A stretch of 64,000 nt of DNA from Balanoglossus misakiensis (GCA_040954595.2 CM082589.2:6510001-6574000), one strand, 5' to 3'. Positions 37,401-50,371 are shown, counted from the first letter of the stretch. A program made the numbers and translations. Notes: generated by a model not told the origin, from the letters alone.

Positions 37401-40400
37401 TCCGGTTTCTGATGTAGAATACCATCCCCACGATCACATCATCGCATTCTGTTCATTCGGGGAAAATCACCTTGTACGTGTTTACACCTATGATGCAAAA
37501 GGTAACGTCATGGATCTCTCATCAAAATGAATACAACTGTTTTCCAGTGAATTGTTTTTTTTAAGGGCAATACCAGGTCCCCCCAGTCATTTTACAAGGG
37601 TTTCCCTGGGTATATCACTGCAGTCATAGTAGTACATGTAGATACTAAAAGTGTTACTGGGGTTCCAAGATCATTTACTGTTGAGTGTTTTTGTTAAGGG
37701 CGGTACCTAGGTAAAATCTACCGGAGTTCCCCAGTCATTTTACCGGGGTTCCCCTGGGTGTATCAATGTAGTTATATTAGGGGGTTGTAGAAATGTTACC
37801 GGGGTTCCCAAATCCATTACCAATGTTCCCCAACCTTAGCAAAAACACCTCCCCAACTTTAGCCCCCCCCCCCAAACACCTCTGCAGCATATCTGTCAGA
37901 TTGTCTCCAGAAGGAAATAGTCAACATTACATGTACAACAGAGAATCTGAGGTTTTTGTCGTCCTTCAGAGCTAAACTCCACCCTTTCTTTCCGGTTTCT
38001 TTCCCCTTTTTGCGTAGTTGCCCAAATCGAACTCGGAATAAGGCGGCAGGTGAAAGAGGCCAACGCCGACACAGACGAGAAAGACGCCACGCTGGGAAGC
38101 ACCAGAAAGTCCGATCTGCAGACGATGCTGGCGACCAAAGAACGTGCGTCGGAAGCGCTGTCTCTACAGCAGGCCAGGAGAATGGACTCGGTGTCGAAGA
38201 AACTGGCTTCAGTCAGTGTAAGTCTGATTAAAGTCGATATTCAGGTTGGCTGATAACAGTTGTCACTGTCCTGTCTCGTTCTTTCCTGTGGAAAGGGGAA
38301 TGACTGTGGTGTGGATGGAATGTAACCCCGACTTTGAAGACTATTTACTGTGTGACTGCTTCCATTTGTGTCTTATGCCTAATTGATGTATGGCAGGTAC
38401 CGCATGTGGGGCAGGGTACGCTTACTATTTTCGAAACACCTGATATCACTTCCTGGTCTTTTGTTGCCGGAAATCCATATACATGTTTCTCTCTTTCCAG
38501 AAGTTTGCCTTTGTTCTGTGTGTTATGTTATTGCTTGTCTGTGCTGTTTTGTGACTGTCTGTCTGCATCTTTGACCTATGAACTTTAAAATATTATTTTA
38601 CACACATTTCACACACATTTCAGAGTTATTGCTTTAAATTACAGGCGTTCAGCAGCTTACTGGATGATGTACGGAGTAGGCGGTCCCAGGTTGCTACTAG
38701 ATTTATTTTTTAAAGTCATATATATTCTCCCTTCCAGCCTTGCTAAGCAGCATCTTTGTAGCCCTAAATGCAATACGCTGTGGTCAAAATGTTCATTTAC
38801 CTCCAAAGTCAGGAAAGCTGTCAATATACCAATATACCATGAACATTGTTTTTATCAAAGACATTGTCACAGTTTCAAATAGAAGCAAAATGGCTCAGCT
38901 AAATTCTGTACACATTTTAAAATAAGAATAGTCTGGATATGATTGTACAAGATTATACAAAAATAATACAAGAAAAGAGCGGTCTCTGGGTGGCTTTGAC
39001 AGCTTTTCTGATAATGGTTGTAACATCACAGCAGACCACTGTAATAATCATCTGTATGCAATTCTGTGTGTGGTAGCGGTGGCCGAGTTCACACATATTG
39101 ACTAGCCATGAGGGTAACAGTATACGACTGTTTACCCGAGGGAATGTAAGTCAATCTTACACAGTCTGTTTTCTGAGAGTGAGGGAACAGACCATTTGGG
39201 GGGGGGGTGGCTCATATGCCGGAGGAGGGGATAGACATCCTCCAGGCTGTTACTTGAATATGGCCAGTCAATATGTGTTTCGTAACACACCTCATGGAAC
39301 CTATCATCACTACAATGTACATAGGTTCTGCATGTGCAAATATGCACAGATAAATGCTGGGTAACAATTTGAAAAACATTCAAAAGATACACTCACACAG
39401 CACAAAACTAAAGCATCCCCATGTGACAGTGTTTTGACCAATCACAGCACGGCGAACAGACGAGGTGTGTTACGAAGACCCGGCCCCCCATAGCATGGCG
39501 TGGTAGAGATCAGAACCTTGAGCAAATAGCAGAGGGACTAATTCCGACTGTAGTTGTGTAGATTATGATTTGACTTCGGAGTGACTGGATGTATTTATGA
39601 TGCAGAGTACTAACCACTCTTTCAGCAAAGTAATTTTTCTCTTTTTGTAGTATAAGTTTCAAAACTTCTCTCCCACTCAACTAAAACAGAATATCATCTC
39701 ACATACATTGTAGGACATAAAATACCATACACGGTAACACTATGCATTCAAACATGGTGCATTAATTAATCTACAGTAAGGTCTCCTACTCATACATATA
39801 GTATCACCAACCAAGCAAATACATGTTATGTTCACCCCTAAATTGACATTGGTTTAGTCCACCTGACTGTAGTATTAACCTGCAGGGGCTTCACTGGTCC
39901 ATCGTATTTTGGGAAGGGGGTGTAAAGGCTGATATTGTTACCACCAGTATTTTTAATATGGTTTGCACTGGTGCAAACAAGTTTGGCTATATGTTGAAAA
40001 TAGAGAATTACCGAAAAATGGGGAAAAATTACCTGAAAAAAAAAACATGGTAAATTTTCCAAATACTGGAGTTATTACTACTTGTATGCTAAAACTGTTT
40101 TGCATCAGAAACCACATCAGAAACCATACTCCTACAGAAGCAAGTGACAGATCTCTGTGATATTGTAACAAGATGGGTCCCCAACAAACAAATCTTTCCA
40201 TAGACTGCATTCTGCCTTAATTACTCTCAAATTCTGAAAGCGATTAACAAATATCTTCCTAATAACCAGTAGACTGATTTAAAAGTATGAGAATTTGTTC
40301 AAAATACATTGTATGGTTGTAATCTTTCTTGTCTTTGTACCCTACAGATGACTGGTACAACTGGTGCTTTGGGGGAAAGCTACCTGCAACACAGTACTAT

Positions 40401-43400
40401 CATGACGGCAGCCGACGTCACCATGAACAGTACGTGGGGTTCAACGTTTGATCGCACCTGGCAGACGCCCACCACGGTAAGTGTTGCATTGAAACAGCGA
40501 AATAACATGACAGTAGGCCACCATGGTTGCAAAATACTAGTATACTGGATTTGTATTATTGCATATACATGTACGGTAGTTTATGCCATGTTTATTCTCA
40601 AGCTAGACGTGTTCTGGCTAAAACTGCCAGTTTCAAACTGTCGAAACACAATTGGTGTCTGGGTAAGTTGATTCGTAGCTCTACGCAATTCGTAAAATCT
40701 CTGAATCAGGAGATACATGTACGAACTGCCCCATAAAAGGTGTACATGTATGTACCAGTCCCATATAAAGGGAGTATGTGACTTGATCTTTCTCTTCTTA
40801 CTGAATTATATCCCAGGACCAAAGCAAGCCACCTAAACCAGAGTCCAAGTTGAAGGTATTACCCTGGGTTATTACTAACCGTGGCACAACAAATTTCATG
40901 TGTGGTTAAATCAAGTGCCATTTATACAAAAACCACCGTCTCCACCCATCATTCTGCAACACCCAGTGTAATAAAACCAAGATGCGTGTTCCATAGCATA
41001 CTGTTGTTCACACAAATCCCTGTTCACCCCCACCCCACTATCATTGCATTTGGATTGTATTCTCAACAGTAATATAAAGGGCCATGCATATTTTATTTGG
41101 TAGTGATAAAACGGGGGTGGCACTTTGTTGTCATTATCATGATCGATGAAGCATGTTTATAAGTAGGGGGAGTGGGGACCATTTTTGGTGTATTTGGAGG
41201 TGTAGGGTGCCCCCGGACGTGATGCTCATTAGATTAGAACCAGAAAGGGCACATCTAATGGTTCCCCTGTCCTCAGTGGCAGTGCCCTTTTTATATGTGA
41301 CCACCCAATGGAACATACAGATGCAAGTGGAGTTGCAGCACAGAATAGAGTTGGAAATAGGACTGCATGCTGTACTTTGGGAGATGTCAAACATAAATAC
41401 TGGTGTCTACACTCTCACAAAGACAAGACATCAGGTGTTCACGGGCTTCTGCATTTAATTTTGCTGCACATCTGCTCAGCCTTTATCCTCACATTATGCT
41501 ATTCCACAAAGCACCTGGTCCAAGACATCACACCATCATCAGTCCATCCACCATTTTGGCTGCACCCAGGGAATTGTAAAGCCGGCATTTGGGGTATTTG
41601 TTGGGTGCCATTATGCTTGCAACTGACGAAAATCTGTTTAACCTGCATCTGTCCAAATGCTTGGTGTGTCATATAATTGAACACTGCCATTCCACAAGAA
41701 AAATTTTGACAATGGACCACTTTTATGACTTCACATTCTGGTATTCTCATTGCTGTACACTCTTTCGACGTTCAGGTTTTTATTCTTGATATCAACGAAA
41801 CTTGTTCTTAGACAAGATAAAGTATTCAGTCAGGATACAAATCTCATGGTTGCAAGACTTTTGTGGTTTGATATTAAACTCACAGACATATATACCAATG
41901 AAAATTCCAGGATGTAAAGTTCATACAAGGGTCATGTCAATGGCTTGCATGCAATATGTTTGGTGATGGCGTACGCTATAGCTGCCAGCGGTGACTCAGT
42001 TCATGTATGCAGACCTTTCTTTATTTTCTAGATTTTGGATGCTATTATCCGGAAAAAACGTGTGGTAATATTCTGCCTTCAGTTTACGTTTACCGCATGC
42101 AAGATATTTTCTTTGCTCAATAATCCATTTCTAATGCTTTGCTCTCTTTTGTTTTTTCGTGTGTGTGTGTATTCCTGTTTGTTTCCTGTGCTTGTCAATT
42201 TCTCATTTGCATTTAAACGTGACGCTGCTCATTTCACTGCTCACCACGGCCTGCATTGACCATGATGATTTCTGTGACACTCGCTATGCCGTCGTGTTTC
42301 TGGGATTTTAAACAGAATTACCTCCTACAAATGCCGACTCCCAGTAAACCAATGCAGGTACCAAAGCTGCTGTTTCACTTCAGCATTGTCTTGTTTATAG
42401 TCTGCGTTCACATCATTCTAAATACAAAGCCCCATGTGTGATGTAGAATCAATATGGTACATGTACATGTAGTAAATGCCAAATGCTTCATGCTGTACTC
42501 TTCACTGAAATTTGATGAATTGTAAATTGAGCCATGTGGACTTATCAAGTTGTCAGACTGTAAATCCTTGCGTTAAGTAACGTTAAGCCCGCTCCAATAA
42601 TGCGACAAGAGTGTTTGTTGCTTTAACATAAGAGGGGCTTTTTTCCACTTGTGCCACAAGATACATAGTAGACGCGAAAACCGTTACAAGTGGCCCTGAG
42701 CAAATTAGGAATCAGGATGGGAGGGTCTTATTCTTGTGATCCACAGTTTTGTAAATCTAGCTGAAAAGATATGTACCACCACAAAGTAACCTATGATGCA
42801 TTCTAATATGGTGGCATTGTGATATACAGGAAGTGAATGAACCCCCTAACCATGCTTAATTTTTCTTTCTGATTTACCAGGGACCCAGACCGGCATTCAT
42901 GGCACCGTCATTGAGTATGGGCCCTGCCCACCTCGAGCAGCAGTACCAAACAGGTATGGAACAGGGTAGCCATGAGGATGCTGGGTAGTAGACTAGTGAC
43001 CTACATGTAGCTGTGGTATATCTGAGTTTTGATTATCTGCCCAATTGGACATGAGCTAAATACATTATCTCATTACTTTTGTGTGGCAAGGGGATTTCAT
43101 TACTGTTTTCAACAAACTTTATTTTTTTTCATTTCAGCAACTGCTTGGAGAAAAGGGCCTAACATTTCTCTTGGTACTGTAAGTATTCCCTGTCTAGTCA
43201 AAGGCCCATATTTCTTTACATCCATGGACATTTCAATAGAACTAAAGTTAATTTTGTCTGTGTACAGAACTGTTGATCTGCATCTTACAAGATGTTTCAA
43301 CTGATATGATGGAACAGTTGGATTGTTTGTCAAACTCTATGAAGCAGATGTTAGCATACGTTACACACAGCCTTATAATTTGGCACACATGTAAACCTAG

Positions 43401-45331
43401 CTGTGGTACGCAGCTGTCAGCCTCCCCACCCCCACCCCCCAAACGGTACAGCTGCGTACCACAGCAAATGTAAACCATGCATCTTAATCACTTCGGTTTA
43501 CATACAGGGACCGGGCGGTAAGGCACAGTTCACGTACAGCGGACTTCCACAGCCGCTGAAGGACATCAAGTACCGGCGGGTGGTCGCCATGTACGACTAC
43601 TTCGCCCAGCGATCGGACGAGCTGAACATCAAGAGGCATGATGTCATCACGGTGCTGCACCAGGACAGTGACACCTGGTGGATGGGAGAGTTGTCCAATG
43701 GACAGCAGGGTTACTTTCCGTCGAACTACGTCACACCCGAAGGTGAGAGGGGGGTGCATGTCTGTTTTGAAAGATCTTCAAGGAAAATATTTTGTTGGTG
43801 GAGGGAGGAGTATTAGAGGGTTTGAACATTGGGCCCATTTGATTCAGTCCTGCTGTACATAATTCCATAACACTCCTGTTATTGCAGATTACACAATTGT
43901 TGTATCTGTTATCTCAAATAAATATGTTTCTCAAAATTCTCAGCTCTATATATGTTTACATGATTACTGAACTACAGAAAGACCTGTGTGTGTATGTATG
44001 TGTTAGTGTGTGTGTGTGTAAGATATGAGTATGTGTGTTACCCTGTATGTATCTATGTACCCTTATGTGTGTGTGTGTATGTATGTATGTATGTTGTATG
44101 TGTGTATGTATGTATGTATATGTGTATGTATGTATGTATGTATGTATGTATGTATGTATGTATGTATGTGTGTATGTATGTATGTATGTAAGTATGTATG
44201 CATGCATGAATGCATGCATGTATGTATGAATATATGTGCAAATGTATGACTGCACATATTATATACTAATGTCCGTATCACATCTCCATCAACAGAAGAG
44301 ATAGAGAGAGATAGAACAGATGGTGACACTCAGGACGAGATAGAACAGGTCATCGAGAGACCATCCCTTGCAGTACTACCTCCGTCAGAAAGTGACGACC
44401 TCTTGGATGACGCGGCCAGGCCGAAGAAGAGAACCAAGGCGAGGACCAAGACTCAGGTATAGTCAACTTTCTCACTTTGGTCAACTTTATCTCTTGGGCC
44501 AGTCTCTCATTGAAAACAATTGTGTCAGTCCAGAGTATGGGCGAATGGTCACTAATCAGGGACGGGCCAATTTTTTGGGAAAAGGTGGAAGATTCAAACT
44601 GGCTAATTATTTTATTATTAATTTTTCAGATGTCAGCTGTGGTTTCTAAGAGTGGAGAATTTAAAATCCTGTCAGGAGCTGAGGAGACAGGAAGTGATAT
44701 TGACAGACCGACTGCACCGTATGTATTGTCATCGCTGTAGTAACACTCATTCATACCTATGATTGTAATGTACATGTACTTCCTGAAAAATGAGATATGG
44801 AGAAATGTAATGGAATCAGTGTTTTCATATTCATCATATGACATGGTTTGAATAATGTCTGAAATCCTAAGTAATACTGTTATTCACAATATCCTGTATA
44901 GATGCTGCAATGTTTCCAGCCAAAATTGGCGTGATCAGTAGTTGTTTCAGCAATCCTGGATACTGTGTCTGAAATTTTGCCTGTGTTCGCATAGTATCTA
45001 GAATTATTCAGAAAATACAGTCGTGTACTGACAAGATCTATACATGGCTGTATTTTGTGTGCAACCCTATCATAATACACCCTAATAGAATGCATTCTTT
45101 CATGGCACTCACAGGACCAGGAGAAAAAAGAAGAAGCAACCAGTCGTATCCGACGCGGCAGAGGCAACCACAGACGGTGAAACTCCAAGAAAACCAAGAA
45201 CGAAACCAAAGAGGCGAGGATCGAGAGAAAGTCTTCTCGATGACGACGATGCTCCGCCCGTCACCACGGACACAGAGAAGAAAGGAGGCAAGCGAAAGAC
45301 AAAGACTAAACACGTCGAGAGAACGGTCTAG
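22432..45331 (+). CDS. AHI1: Jouberin (AHI1), WD40-SH3 ciliary protein
   Basis: About 1257 residues (human 1196). Exons, all phases consistent: 22432-22444 (tentative), 23305-23385, 23644-23713, 24128-24176, 24512-24765, 25189-25406, 26073-26259, 26642-26737, 27098-27200, 27448-27642, 28057-28182, 32572-32639, 33134-33271, 33650-33704, 33938-34053, 34375-34543, 35373-35514, 35892-36039, 36877-37010, 37361-37501, 38018-38217, 38645-38689, 40348-40476, 40817-40855, 42316-42357, 42881-42953, 43138-43178, 43508-43742, 44296-44456, 44630-44718, 45115-45331. Order: lysine-rich N-terminus with TPRK-type repeats, pre-WD region ([24 protein letters not shown]), about seven WD40 repeats ([32 protein letters not shown]), linker, SH3 ([29 protein letters not shown]), basic acidic tail. 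AHI1 acts at the ciliary transition zone and basal body; human loss causes Joubert syndrome. The very first exon and the 38645, 40817 and 42316 mini-exons are the least certain. Confidence 0.92.
23305..25406 (+). other. AHI1: Lysine-rich N-terminal region of jouberin with repeated TPRK motifs
   Basis: Exons 2-6 encode long lysine runs ([43 protein letters not shown]) that look like nuclear-localisation or RNA/microtubule-binding tracts. A short unit recurs: [31 protein letters not shown] and, far away in the last exon, [11 protein letters not shown]. The last exon thus repeats the style of the N-terminus. Confidence 0.6.
24923..25015. mobile_element. About 90-bp TTAA MITE (family 2)
   Basis: Runs from TTATCCCTTTCACC to GGTGAAAGGGTTAA with inner inverted halves (GGTCCAAATCCATTG...TGGACCTC). 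In an AHI1 intron. Confidence 0.6.
25613..25777. mobile_element. TA-bordered MITE (family 3), copy 1
   Basis: Begins TACAGTCAAACCTACAGTATAGTG and ends ACACAGGTTTGACTGTA; termini are inverted and bounded by TA, as for Tc1/mariner-derived MITEs. A second copy starts 93 bp downstream. Confidence 0.65.
25870..26054. mobile_element. TA-bordered MITE (family 3), copy 2
   Basis: Begins TACAGTCAAACCTCTCTATA and ends GGGGTTTGACTGTA. Its right end is only 18 bases before the AHI1 exon at 26073, so the intron's branch point probably lies inside the element. Confidence 0.65.
29002..29610. mobile_element. 609-bp TTAA-flanked foldback element (family 4)
   Basis: Flanked by TTAA (28998-29001 and 29611-29614). 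Termini AGGGGAAATCCGTCGTAGC and GCTACGACGGATTTCCCCT begin two arms of about 250 bp that are reverse complements with a few differences, around a spacer of roughly 90 bp. Non-autonomous, with no transposase frame. It sits in the long AHI1 intron (28183-32571). Confidence 0.75.
30689..30730 (+). CDS. AHI1: Possible alternative first exon of AHI1 (short isoform)
   Basis: ATG at 30689 opens [14 protein letters not shown] and ends at a consensus donor GAT|GTATGT. The exon is phase 0 and would join the exon at 32572 in frame, giving a protein starting just before the WD40 region and lacking the lysine-rich N-terminus. I see no splice acceptor needed for an internal exon. This is a hypothesis from one open frame and one donor only. 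Confidence 0.3.
32321..32492. mobile_element. TA-bordered MITE (family 5)
   Basis: Begins TACAGTAAAACCTGTCTGAA and ends TTTCAGACAGGTTTACTGTA, near-perfect 20-bp inverted termini with TA borders. Confidence 0.65.
33318..33403. mobile_element. About 90-bp TTAA MITE (family 2), reverse orientation
   Basis: TCACCCCTTTTCCCTCTTTAG at one end and ATGGTGAAAGGGTTGAA at the other; matches the reverse complement of the copy at 24923. Confidence 0.5.
35091..35308. mobile_element. TA-bordered palindromic MITE (family 6), copy 1
   Basis: Ends TACTGTAAAACACTTTATTT and AAATAAAGTGTTTTACAGTA are exact reverse complements with TA borders. Inside are TTTTCGCG-rich arms and CGAGAGAGGCCACTGTTT. In an AHI1 intron. 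Confidence 0.7.
37038..37250. mobile_element. TA-bordered palindromic MITE (family 6), copy 2
   Basis: Same family as 35091-35308 (TACTGTGAAACACTTTATTT ... AATAAAGTGTATTACAGTA), in the intron two exons downstream, slightly more diverged at its tips. Confidence 0.7.
38690..40347 (+). other. AHI1: AHI1 intron, 1.66 kb
   Basis: Apart from the inverted-repeat pair at 39279-39476, a G-run near 39199 and short open frames without motifs, nothing is recognised here. Confidence 0.5.
39279..39476. mobile_element. Inverted-repeat element in AHI1 intron
   Basis: TTCGTAACACACCTC (39279-39293) and its exact reverse complement GAGGTGTGTTACGAA (39462-39476) bracket 168 bp without coding potential. No target duplication is obvious. 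Confidence 0.45.
40856..42315 (+). other. AHI1: AHI1 intron, 1.46 kb, possible skipped exon
   Basis: No domain-like frame. A CTAG|ATT acceptor at 42031 followed by ATTTTGGATGCTATTATCCG could start a 30-base exon ([10 protein letters not shown]) in frame, but its donor is poor and I leave it out. Confidence 0.4.
43508..43742 (+). other. AHI1: SH3 domain exon of jouberin
   Basis: Encodes a complete SH3 fold: ALYDY-like [14 protein letters not shown], the paired aromatics [19 protein letters not shown]. Binding residues (Y, D/E loop, W, P, Y) are all present, so it should bind proline-rich ligands. Confidence 0.9.
44078..44224. repeat. (TATG)n microsatellite
   Basis: About 150 bp of GTAT/GTATG repeats in the AHI1 intron between the SH3 exon and the exon at 44296. 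Open frames across it are repeat artefacts. Confidence 0.9.
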
Positions 45332-48300
45332 AATCAAATTCTCAAAACAAGAGGCATTCTTTCAGGCACTTGTATCAAACTAACGCTCAGATTTGACTTT
45401 GCTGTGGTCGAGTTAGTACTTAATTTACAATTCTGTATGATGTGCACAATCTTCTGCAGACTTAACCCTTTCACCACTAATGGTTCAGTCCGAACCCAAT
45501 GTTTTCTATGGTGAGTTTGGACCTGTATAGAGGAAACTGGGGGTGCAAGGGGCATATCCACAGGAATGCACATCTATGCATTTTTTGCTTTTGTACAACA
45601 GTACTGACTTATGCTTAGAGAGCATTGCCACTCCTGCTGTCTTCCCAAGTCATGATCGTGCATATACATCAGGTTTATTTTTTTCATCCAATCGACAGAA
45701 CACATCACTGTTACTGTAGATAATTACTGCACCTGCAGTCCAACTAGAATGTTTTGTATAGATTGTAAATAAGTTACAGTGTTGAATATGTAGAGAGGCT
45801 GAACCTCAGTGTTGGGAAATGAGATATCAATTTACATCGGACAATTTGTGTGAGCACATCATTCAAGATTAATTTGCTCCGCTGTTTTGAAATATTCAGT
45901 TTCACTAAACAAGATCAAACATTTCTTGTTAAACTTGTCTGTTGTCACCCATTTATTTTCATGTACAGATACAGAGATTTCAAGTTGCTAGAGTTAAAGC
46001 CCCAGTTTCTGTGTGACACTTAATTTAGTGATTTACCCTTTTCAAACACAGAACATGTACTTACTAGTAATATTCCACCCTGTTTTTAACGTAAAATTGT
46101 CTGGTCCAAGTAGCAAACAATAGGATCATTCTAAGTGTGTTTTGGAATGAGGGATGGCAGGGTACTAACAAAGATGATGAAAATCACAAGCAGGTGTTGT
46201 AATTTTCAATCAATAATTTATGCCTTCTTCTTGAATAATGGGTGCTAAAATTTATAATCATAAGAATAAGTGAACTGAAATGATGTGATTGTTTGTATAG
46301 TGTAAATTTCAAGTGTATATCATGTATAGCAATGTAAAGTAACCTTGAGTAAAATTTATTTTTATGCCCTGCTGAGACTTATATTGAAAAAGTAGAGAAC
46401 GCAAGTTCTTAATGTTAAGTTAAGTTATATACTCAATTTTGCTTTATCAACATTTTCAAACTGACAAATTTAAACTTTTTGTAGTGTTTGTAGGTTAAAC
46501 TTAATGCAGCTACTTAGTTTTGTAATAGTTTTAAGAAAACATGATGAAAATGTATGTTACAGTTATTGTCCCTTTAATCACATTTTCCATTTATTGTTCA
46601 CAAAGCCTTCCATTTTATAAAATAAATACCTGATTCTTAAGTTTGTGTTAATTGAATTTGCGATTCTGCAGACGAATAATTCAATTTTGGGCTATTTGCA
46701 CATGCAGAGGTCAACGAATATACAATGAGAAATCTGTCTACTTTGCAACTGTGATTTTTTTCACTCTAGTTGCGAAGCATGTATTTTTAGTTTTCAATAG
46801 AAAAATGTTTCAGTTTAATGTTTCTGTTGTATTATAACCACTAAGACTTAGCTTTAATTGTAAACCAGTACATTGTAAATAATATTCCATTACCTTGTGG
46901 ATCAGTTAAATTATAAATATTTATAACTTTTTCAGGAGAGAAAAAAATTGTCATTGTCTAGTTCTTGTTTGTATGCTAGAAATTGATGGACACTTTCAGT
47001 TTATTTTATTCTTTTTGTTTTGTTTCAAGTTGACTAGAAGTAAACTGTTTCTCCGCATTTACCACTGTGTCAATCCAACCATGGCATCTTGTTTTCAATG
47101 AAACTCCATCAGTGAAAATTTGTGATTTTGCTGTTGCAGTGGTGTTGGTCGCATATACCATATTAGGACAATCTCTTCCTTGCGTATATTGTTACTCAAA
47201 ACAGACATATGGTAGACTCCAATATGAAGTTTCCATACATTCCTTTTCCATGGCAGTGCTAGAGACAAAGGCTTAATTTTTTTTCACGATCTTCAAGTAC
47301 GGAGACATAACCAAATGCAGTAAACTGAGCTTGTGTACTCTACTGTAGTTTCGTCCTTTGCATTATGAAGTAACTGTAGTCTGATCTGGCATGTACTATA
47401 ATTTCACTTTCCTGTTGGTTAGGTTTTCTGCAACGCTTATACGTCACACATATCTAGATTTTTTTTTGGCGACATTTATCATAGTTTTGGTCTTTGTCTT
47501 TTTATTTGTAAAGATTTTCTCAGTGTCATTCTTTCTGTACCAGTGATTGCAAAAATGATGTAAATCTTGCCAACGATAACAACTCGATCGAGTACTCTTG
47601 ATTATTGTATAATGCACTTGTCTACTATATTACCGACCTTACCGCAACGATGCTTTTTTATTTTTATATCAAGAAAATGGGATTTAAGTCTGTAAATAGT
47701 AAATAAACTCAGAAATGAAATCCATAACTTGCCTGCGGAAGTATGTTAACATGGTATCTAAGATGTTCCAGCATGGTTTATATTGTCCTTGAGCAACTTG
47801 AAGGCATTTTAGCCCACACTGTTCGTACTGTTGTTTGCACTAAACTATTTATACTATCACAGCAACAAGAACCAAGTGGAAACAACACTGGGTTTTGATG
47901 ATATGCTGCGTATTATGCCATGTAATGGATACCAGAAAGTAATGATATACAATGTACACCAAAGATTGGAAAAAAATGTTCTTTTTAATCTAAATCAAAT
48001 ATTTGTATAGTCACAATGTATTTAAGTTGGATACGAACATAAAATGACAAACAGTGCCATGATGTACCTGTTATGAGACAATTATATCGGCATGTATTTG
48101 GAACAAAAATACAACATTGATTGGTTGCAGGATGTGTATTTCTTTTCCAGGTCTTGACTGATAAATATCTCTCGAGATAATTTCAGAAAATAATATGCAT
48201 GGTCTCCAAAGAAAGGAAGGAACTTTTGGGTCATTTTACCCTGAAACAAGCATTATTAATAACGAGTTTCTATTGTGTAGCCCAAACTAAAGACAATTGG

Positions 48301-48401
48301 CCAAAACTCTGGACAGAACGACCCGTTCTCCACCAAGGGGTGATTTATTTCTTGCGGTATGGCGCCTCCAACGTTTATAAGAATCTTGCTTTTGTTTATA
48401 A
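45332..48401. other. Jouberin 3' UTR and intergenic region
   Basis: Between the AHI1 stop and the PSMB2 stop (convergent). AATAAA at 46621-46626 and again at 47702-47707 could end a long 3' UTR. A family 2 MITE is at 45462-45550. For PSMB2, a minus-strand AATAAA (48344-48349) lies 53 bases past its stop, implying a very short 3' UTR. No other gene seen. Confidence 0.6.
45462..45550. mobile_element. About 90-bp TTAA MITE (family 2)
   Basis: TTAACCCTTTCACCACTAATG at the left and ACTGGGGGTGCAAGGGG at the right, with the shared GTTTTCTATGGTGAG middle. It lies in the presumed AHI1 3' UTR. Confidence 0.55.
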
Positions 48402-50371
48402 CTATACTGCCATCATGTCCTCTGGTTCTGCTGGTATCGATGGTAGATTGTGCACGCCATCTTTGTCAACTATCCTAACTTTAAATGATGGCATATTCAC
48501 AATAAACCTTTTCTGAATCTGTAGACAAAGACAGAAATTCAGCATTGACTGATCATGACAATTTTTGCACTGGACTATTGTAATGTATAGCGTCTTGAAA
48601 GATGACAGTAAACATTTACAAAATGACTCTCTCAAAAATATTATGTTGATGGGTAGGGACCTGGATCTCACACAGCCGGCAAATTTCTGAAATAGCGTCA
48701 TGACTATTTTCGTAGTAATATAAACAGAATTGAAGTTTATACAACATACTTATGAGTTTTCAATCCTTCCATGCAATCAAAAATAAACAGCTATCACCTG
48801 ATCTAAAAACTTAAAGATCCAAATTCGTACATACCTCATCTATACACTGTCGGAGTAGCTGAACTGCATCGTCTCTTGATAAGCCTGAAAGATACATGCA
48901 AATGGCAAAAGAATAATTATCACAATGTAGAACTTGTATTATGAGCTTTACATGTACTTATGAAATTCCAGTTTTCCTCATAATTTAGATGTAATGGACA
49001 CTGGGCTCTGTAATTGTTCTGGGGAGAGGATGCCAGAAAAGTGAACCCACCTTCCTTATAATGTCTGTCCATTACACTGAGTGTGAAGAATGAGCCGTAA
49101 CCGTGTGCAGCGTATGGTACTTGACTGCTCGACGCCAGGTAGTCCATGTAATAGAGCGCTGGGCCCGATTTGTCGTCGTAGCCTGCTAGTAGCATGTTCA
49201 CCATGTATGGTGTCTGAAAACAAGAAGGACAAGTCATCCGTATGTTGTACAGTGATGTAGCTATGTGTTGTGGTAAACTGGCCAGGGCACAAATTTGTAT
49301 GTATATGTTAAAGTGTTAACGGCACTTGCAAAGATTTATAGCCAGTCACGTGCCGAGATCAGACCACATTTCAGGGACGGAATCTTGAACAAAATCAATA
49401 CTGCAACTACCATATGATATGTACTGTGTCAGTTTCAAAAACTCACCCTACTACGCAAGTAGTATGCCATGTTTGCTCTGGTAAAGTTTGCCGCTGCATG
49501 AGGTGACAACTCGTAGCCTGTAAATGAACAGAAACCACAACGTGTCATGCACTACTAATCAGCTGCACACTGCAAGCTCAGTTGACCACTCACTATGCAG
49601 TCACCTTTCAGCAGGTAAAAAATAAGTAGCAAAATATTACAAAACAACATATAAACATTTTTATTTGACCTTTTCAATTGTTTCTTTTCCTCCAGAATGC
49701 TTTCTCAATCAGGAGACATCAAATCATATGATGAGATGCAAAACTTACCATTCCTCATCTTGTAAAGCTGGATGTTCTTCTGGATGTATTCTGCAAACTG
49801 TACAGTGTCTCCAGACTCTCCAACACAACTCATGAGAAGTTTGTCACTTAACTTGAACATCTTGTCTTGATCTGAAACATTCAAAACAGACACCAAGCTA
49901 TTAAGTCGTTGAAACTTATACCATTGCAACAGATCCGCAGCACTAACACTCCCTCCAGTGTTAGTGTTGGGGAGACACGTTGGGATACAAATCCACAGAA
50001 AGATGAAACATACATGATACACTGGCAAACTGCAAAACGGACAGTGACAAATGTGGTTTGGTCACAATTAGCGTCCATAAATGTTAAATACATATTTAAT
50101 CTCCACCTTCGTTACACTTCGGTACTGAAAATTACATTCTAACAATGCACATGCATAACGTGAAGTAACATCATTACATGTGTATTGTAAACACGTGAAA
50201 ATGCAAGTCACAGACAGGGATCGGAGAGGCAGACACTGTCAGGTCGCAAACACTGATGAAAAAGCTACGCTGCCACATACCTGTCTTGAAGACTAATACA
50301 CTGCGTGCGGCTACTGTGTCTGATGCGACCAGAACAAAATCTGGTCCCTGAATACCTATCAAACACTCCAT
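48402..50371 (-). CDS. PSMB2: 20S proteasome subunit beta type-2
   Basis: Six exons: 50371-50281, 49871-49749, 49517-49447, 49213-49051, 48884-48835, 48518-48402; 204 residues (human 201). Start [18 protein letters not shown] matches the family N-terminus. Further signatures: [89 protein letters not shown]. This is the beta-4 position of the core particle; the family subunit is non-catalytic (no threonine at the mature start) and shapes the ring. Divergent with syntenin: their start codons are 1.65 kb apart. Confidence 0.95.

Noticed and set aside
42032-42061. Possible AHI1 mini-exon [10 protein letters not shown]
   Set aside because: Acceptor is fine but the donor CGT|GTGGTA is weak, and the neighbouring exons already join in frame without it.
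43956-44329. Several overlapping frames rich in Y, V, C, M or H, I, T
   Set aside because: Translations of the TATG microsatellite on both strands.
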